64,000 bases of DNA from Bradyrhizobium sp. SZCCT0153 (GTDB lineage Bacteria > Pseudomonadota > Alphaproteobacteria > Rhizobiales > Xanthobacteraceae), in NCBI RefSeq assembly GCF_018129995.1, contig NZ_JAFCKS010000003.1, positions 434,001 to 498,000 on the forward strand, written 5' to 3'. The stretch's first letter is position 1. Each line of letters starts with the position of its first letter. The position numbers were made by a program, and so were the translations under genes. Positions 60,262 to 64,000 of the stretch are shown piece after piece. The notes under the pieces are model-generated. The model had not been told where the DNA came from. It ran no database searches and worked only from the letters and a program-made list of their open reading frames with translations.

Positions 60262-60816
60262 ATGTTCCGATGCAATGGTGCCGCAATGGCCGCGCGATCA
60301 AGCAAACTGTCTGCAAGCTTCGGCATCGATCGCCTGCCGACGCCGATCGGGATCGCGCTGCTCGTCACCGATACTGACGGCTCCTTGCGCGCGCTCGACT
60401 GGGAGGATTACGAGCACCGCATGCGCGAGCTTTTGCGCCTGCACTACGGCACGGTGGATCTGAGTGACCGGTCCGCGCCGGCGGCCATGCGGACTGCGCT
60501 GTCGCGCTATTTCGACGGCGATCTCGACCAGCTCTCAGGCATCGCATGGCGCATTGCCGGCACGCCGTTCCAGCAGAAGGTCTGGACCGCGCTGACGAAA
60601 ATACCTGCCGGCACAACGATGAGCTACGGTGCGCTCGCCGCAGAGATCGACATGCCCAAGGCCATACGTGCCGTTGGCCATGCCAACGGCTCCAACCCGA
60701 TCAGCGTGGTGCTGCCCTGTCACCGCCTGATCGGCGCGGACGGTTCGCTGGTGAAATACGGCGGCGGCCTCGCACGCAAGCGCTGGCTGCTGCGGCATGA
60801 AGGGGTGGAGGTTTAG
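60262..60816 (+). CDS. ogt: Methylated-DNA--[protein]-cysteine S-methyltransferase
   Basis: About 184 residues (176 from the alternative ATG at 60286). The C-terminal domain holds the active site VVLPCHRLIG (Cys153, PCHR), the helix-turn-helix IPAGTTMSYGALAAEI with AIRAVGHANGSNP (arginine finger in RAVGxA), and the closing GGGLARKRWLLRHE. It repairs O6-alkylguanine by irreversible self-alkylation. The lack of an AraC-type N-terminal Ada domain makes Ogt the best name. Neither start has a good ribosome site. It is divergent from the DUF1304 gene. Confidence 0.93.
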   Translation: MFRCNGAAMAARSSKLSASFGIDRLPTPIGIALLVTDTDGSLRALDWEDYEHRMRELLRLHYGTVDLSDRSAPAAMRTALSRYFDGDLDQLSGIAWRIAGTPFQQKVWTALTKIPAGTTMSYGALAAEIDMPKAIRAVGHANGSNPISVVLPCHRLIGADGSLVKYGGGLARKRWLLRHEGVEV

Positions 60817-60828
60817 GTCTCGGCGTGC

Positions 60829-63618
60829 TCACGCCGCCGGCTGAACCGGCTTCTCGCCCGCCATCACATGGGTCAGCGCGCTCTTGATCGCGGCCTGGCG
60901 GGTCGGCGCGTTGATCTGCGCGCCGAGGAGGTCGGTGACGTAGAACACGTCGCGGGCACGCTCGCCGAAGGTGGCGACATGGGCCGAGGCAATGTTGAGG
61001 TTCAGCTTGGAGATCGCCGTGGTCAGCTCGTAGAGCAGGCCGGGGCGATCGAGCCCGGAGACCTCGATCACGGTGTAGCGGTCGGACCATTGGTTGTTGA
61101 TGGTCACTTCCGGCTCGATCACGAACGGCCGCGCCTTGCTGCGCACGGTGCGCCGTGCCACCACCTCGGGCAGGCGCAGCTTGCCTTCCAGCACGTCCTC
61201 GATCATCTCGCCGATGCGGGTGGCGCGCCGTCCCTCGTCCTCGTCGCGGTCGTATTCCCGGGAGATCGAGATCGTGTCGAGCGCGCGGCCGTCGGTCGTG
61301 GTGTAGATCTGGGCGTCGACGATGTTGGCGCCGGCCGAGGCGCAGGCGCCCGCGATGATCGACAGCAGCCAGGGATGGTCGGCGGCGAAGATGGTCAGCT
61401 CGGTGACGCCGCGGACCTCGTCGAAGCCGACATTGATCGCGAGCTTGTGGCCGGCCTGCTCGCTGGAGCGGACGAAGCGGGCGTGGCGGATCTTGCGCGG
61501 CAGCTCGACCTTGAGCCAGTAGGCCGGATAATGGCGGCCGATATAGGCATCGAGCTCCTCCGGCGGCCACTCGGCAAAGGCCATGCGGAATTCGGCGTGC
61601 GCGGCTGTCAGCCGCTTGCCGCGGTCGACTTCCGAGAAACCGCCAGTCAACACCGGCTCGGTCTCGTAATAGAGTGAGCGCAGCAGCTGCGCCTTCCAGC
61701 CGTTCCATACGCCGGGACCGACGCCGCGGATGTCGGCGGTGGTCAGGATCGTCAGCAGCTTCATCTGCTCGACCGACTGCACCACGGCGGCGAAATTCTC
61801 GATGGTCTTGCGGTCGGAGAGGTCGCGCGACTGGGCGACCGTGGACATCGTCAGATGCTCCTCGATGAGCCAGGCCACGAGCTCGGTGTCGGCCGGACTG
61901 AAGCCGAGCCGGGGGCACAGCCGCCGCGCCACCTTGGCGCCGGCGATCGAGTGATCCTCGGGCCGTCCCTTGGCGACGTCGTGCAGCAGCGTCGCGATGT
62001 AGATCACCGACCGGTGCTCGGGCCGGCTCTTGCGCATGAGGTCGCTGGCGAGCGTGAACTCCTCGATGCCGCCGCGCTCGATGTCCTGGAGGAAGCCGAT
62101 GCAGCGGATCAGATGCTCGTCGACGGTGTAGTGATGATACATGTTGAACTGCATCATCGAGACGATCTTGCCGAAGGCGCGGATGAAATGGCCGAGCACG
62201 CCGGTCTCGTTCATCCGCCGCAGCACGATCTCGGCGTTATCGGAGGTCAGGATCTCCATGAACAGCCGGTTCGCTTCCGGGTTTTCGCGCATCTGCGCGT
62301 TGATCAGGCCGAGCGAGCGCGTCACGTCACGCATCGCGTCCGGGTGGAAGGCGAGGTTGTTCTTCTGCGCCAGGCGGAAGATGCGGATCAGGTTGACCGG
62401 GTCGTGCTTGAACACGTCGGGCGCGGCGACATTGATGCGGTTGTTGTCGACGATGAAGTCGTCGCTGTCCGGGACGCGCCGTTTCACGGGGGTGGGGCGC
62501 AGCCGCGCCATCATCCGGCTCAGCACCGGCGCGGGCTTGGCCTGCTGGTCCTCGAGCTTGGCGCAGAGGATGGCGGTGAGGTTGCCGACTTCCTTGGCGA
62601 CCAGGAAGTAGTGCTTCATGAAGCGCTCGACGTCCTGCATGCCGGGATGCGAGGTGTAGCCGAGCCGGACCGCGATCTCGCGCTGGAGGTCGAAGGAGAG
62701 GCGCTCTTCGGCGCGGCCGGAGTAGAAGTGCAGGTTGCAGCGCACCGACCAGAGGAAGTCGGCGCAGCGGCGGAAGGTGCGGTATTCCTGCGCGTCGAAC
62801 ACGCCGCGTTCGACCAGCTCGTCGGTGTCGCGGACGCGATAGACGTATTTGGCGATCCAGAACAGCGTGTGCAGGTCGCGCAAGGCACCCTTGCCGTCCT
62901 TGACGTTGGGTTCGACCAGATAGCGCGACTGGCCGCCGCGGCGGTGACGTTCTTCGCGCTCGGCGAGCTTTGCCGTGACGAATTCGGACGCGGTGCCCTG
63001 GACCACTTCCTTGTCGAAACGCTCGACCAGTTCGTCATAGAGCGGCTGGTCGCCGGTCAGGAAGCGCGTCTCCAGGATCGCGGTGCGGATGGTCATGTCG
63101 CCGCGCGCCTGGCGGATCGATTCGTCGACCGAACGCGTGGCGTGCCCGACCTTCAGCCCCATGTCCCAGAGGCAATAGAGGATGGCTTCGGCGACCTGCT
63201 CGCCCCAGGCGGTCTGCTTGTAGGGCAGGATGAACAGCAGGTCGATGTCGGACTCGGGAGCCATCAGGCCGCGGCCATAGCCGCCGGTCGCGACCACCGC
63301 CATGCGCTCCGCGCCGCTGGGGATCGGCGAGCGGTAGAGATGGCGGGTCGCGGCCGAATACAGGATGCGGATGATCTCGTCCTGCACGTGGCAGAGCCGC
63401 TCTGCGCAGCGGCGGCCGTGGCGGTCCTTCAGCAGGATCGCCTGTGCTGCGGCACGCGCAGCGATCAGCTCGGCCTTGAGCAATTGTGCCATGGCGGTGC
63501 GGAACGCGTCCTCGCGTCCCTGGTGCCTTTCGGCAAGCGCATCGACCGCGGCGGTGATCCGCGCGGTGTCGAAGCGATCATCCACCTCGGCCTTCTGCTC
63601 AGTCGCGACGCTGTCCAT
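60829..63618 (-). CDS. glnD: Bifunctional [protein-PII] uridylyltransferase/uridylyl-removing enzyme
   Basis: A 929-residue nitrogen sensor. The nucleotidyltransferase motif GGYGRGLMAPESDIDLLF (about 112-129, G-G-Y-G-R and D-x-D) transfers UMP to PII; the HD domain (LLHDVAKGRPEDHS) removes it. Two C-terminal ACT domains (TIFAADHPWLLSIIAGACA and EVSGLDRPGLLYELTTAIS) bind glutamine. It thus sets the PII uridylylation state and, through it, NtrBC, GlnE and AmtB activity. Length is in the family range. GGTGAAG precedes the ATG at 63618. Confidence 0.97.
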   Translation of the reverse strand: MDSVATEQKAEVDDRFDTARITAAVDALAERHQGREDAFRTAMAQLLKAELIAARAAAQAILLKDRHGRRCAERLCHVQDEIIRILYSAATRHLYRSPIPSGAERMAVVATGGYGRGLMAPESDIDLLFILPYKQTAWGEQVAEAILYCLWDMGLKVGHATRSVDESIRQARGDMTIRTAILETRFLTGDQPLYDELVERFDKEVVQGTASEFVTAKLAEREERHRRGGQSRYLVEPNVKDGKGALRDLHTLFWIAKYVYRVRDTDELVERGVFDAQEYRTFRRCADFLWSVRCNLHFYSGRAEERLSFDLQREIAVRLGYTSHPGMQDVERFMKHYFLVAKEVGNLTAILCAKLEDQQAKPAPVLSRMMARLRPTPVKRRVPDSDDFIVDNNRINVAAPDVFKHDPVNLIRIFRLAQKNNLAFHPDAMRDVTRSLGLINAQMRENPEANRLFMEILTSDNAEIVLRRMNETGVLGHFIRAFGKIVSMMQFNMYHHYTVDEHLIRCIGFLQDIERGGIEEFTLASDLMRKSRPEHRSVIYIATLLHDVAKGRPEDHSIAGAKVARRLCPRLGFSPADTELVAWLIEEHLTMSTVAQSRDLSDRKTIENFAAVVQSVEQMKLLTILTTADIRGVGPGVWNGWKAQLLRSLYYETEPVLTGGFSEVDRGKRLTAAHAEFRMAFAEWPPEELDAYIGRHYPAYWLKVELPRKIRHARFVRSSEQAGHKLAINVGFDEVRGVTELTIFAADHPWLLSIIAGACASAGANIVDAQIYTTTDGRALDTISISREYDRDEDEGRRATRIGEMIEDVLEGKLRLPEVVARRTVRSKARPFVIEPEVTINNQWSDRYTVIEVSGLDRPGLLYELTTAISKLNLNIASAHVATFGERARDVFYVTDLLGAQINAPTRQAAIKSALTHVMAGEKPVQPAA

Positions 63619-63772
63619 GCTTCACCGGATATAAGAGGCGGCAGGCGCTGTCACCCGCCATTCTCTGGCTATAGTCGTTCCATGCTTGAAAAGGCCGGCA
63701 TCGGGCAAAGTTGTTCCCAGGCGACCCGGTTTCAAGGGCGGGATTTTCTCGTTGATCTCTAGGTATAACTCC

Positions 63773-64000
63773 TTGAAAAACAATGAAGTTTCGGAGGGGT
63801 TGGGCAGGACAAACATTATACGACGCATTCTGCTGGCGGGAGCGGTGGCTCTTGCTGTGACCCAAGCGGCGAAGGCGGCGGATCCGCTCAAGGAAATCCG
63901 CAAGCGTCGCCGATCTGAAGGGCGAGCGCGTCGCGGTGACGCGCGGCGCCGATCCGTACATCTTCCTGGTGCGCGCGCTGCTGGGCGCAGGCCTGAGCGA
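63773..64000 (+). pseudogene. ABC transporter substrate-binding protein (sulfonate/nitrate type), broken by internal deletion
   Basis: The frame starting at TTG 63773 (or 63800) gives a convincing secretion signal, IIRRILLAGAVALAVTQAAKA, then ADPLKEIR up to about 63901. From 63903, one base out of frame, the sequence reads SVADLKGERVAVTRGADPYI, the family segment that normally lies roughly 100 residues further on. The intervening part is missing and the frames do not join, so a deletion with frame change is inferred. Other readings are a sequencing or assembly error, or two unrelated fragments. The gene runs off the right edge; the rest cannot be judged. Confidence 0.65.

Noticed and set aside
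61855..63762. 635-codon plus-strand frame opposite glnD
   Set aside because: Antisense shadow of GlnD caused by GC-rich third positions; no ribosome site or recognisable domain.
1..64000. Prophage, integrase, plasmid or defence island
   Set aside because: No integrase, transposase, toxin-antitoxin, restriction or Cas-type protein was recognised; composition is even and the single tRNA has no adjacent integrase or duplicated end.

Overview
The window looks like chromosomal DNA of a Bradyrhizobium-type alphaproteobacterium (Nitrobacteraceae). This rests on very high GC, the order recF-dnaN-dnaA-rpsT, a RegS/RegR redox two-component pair, intracellular PHB metabolism, many Leu/Ile/Val-type binding proteins, and interspersed palindromic repeats typical of that group. 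The genus call is inference from gene content and remembered protein sequences; no search was run.

Layout. 1-5.3 kb is the replication-initiation neighbourhood on the minus strand: the recF start, a small DUF559 nuclease-like gene boxed in by inverted repeats, dnaN, dnaA, a 1.25 kb non-coding region with clustered GANTC sites and DnaA-box-like words (candidate oriC or dnaA control region), and rpsT with a clear promoter and terminator. 5.4-18.2 kb holds small membrane, export and enzyme genes: msrA, a polysaccharide-export lipoprotein, a dienelactone hydrolase, a two-subunit molybdenum hydroxylase, an HD-GYP protein, an acyl-CoA synthetase, a VOC protein and a Bug-type binding protein. 18.2-25.7 kb holds a secreted trypsin-like protease, then a compact plus-strand module (membrane protein, winged-helix regulator, UppS paralogue) with the same palindrome at its promoter and at its uppS start. 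After it come GNAT, cNMP-binding, metallophosphatase, Tag-like glycosylase and small stress-type genes, one with an EcfG-type promoter.

25.7-33.2 kb is a signalling block on the minus strand: tRNA-Arg(CCG), a PAS-GGDEF protein, a large Cache-PAS-PAS-GGDEF-EAL protein, a GGDEF(degenerate)-EAL protein and an HWE-type histidine kinase. 33.3-43.2 kb is mostly oxidoreductases and detoxification: SDR, P450, LLM flavin monooxygenase, soluble transhydrogenase SthA, DHA2 efflux pump, PHB-depolymerase-like esterase, a divergent ABM/HxlR pair and a glyoxalase II-like hydrolase. 43.4-46.8 kb has two convergent GH13 glycosidases.

46.9-53.8 kb carries mmcB, regR-regS, a two-gene ABC-2 exporter, intracellular phaZ and a YgjP-type metallopeptidase. 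54-63.6 kb carries a class A penicillin-binding protein, two tandem paralogous branched-chain-type binding proteins without permeases, a DUF1304 membrane protein, ogt and glnD. The last 230 bp are the start of a sulfonate/nitrate-type binding protein that appears broken by an internal deletion with a frame change.

The points most worth following are (i) the DUF559 gene exactly framed by an inverted-repeat element that also exists 'empty' in the same window, (ii) the operator-linked membrane protein/regulator/UppS module, and (iii) the GANTC-dense dnaA-rpsT intergenic region.
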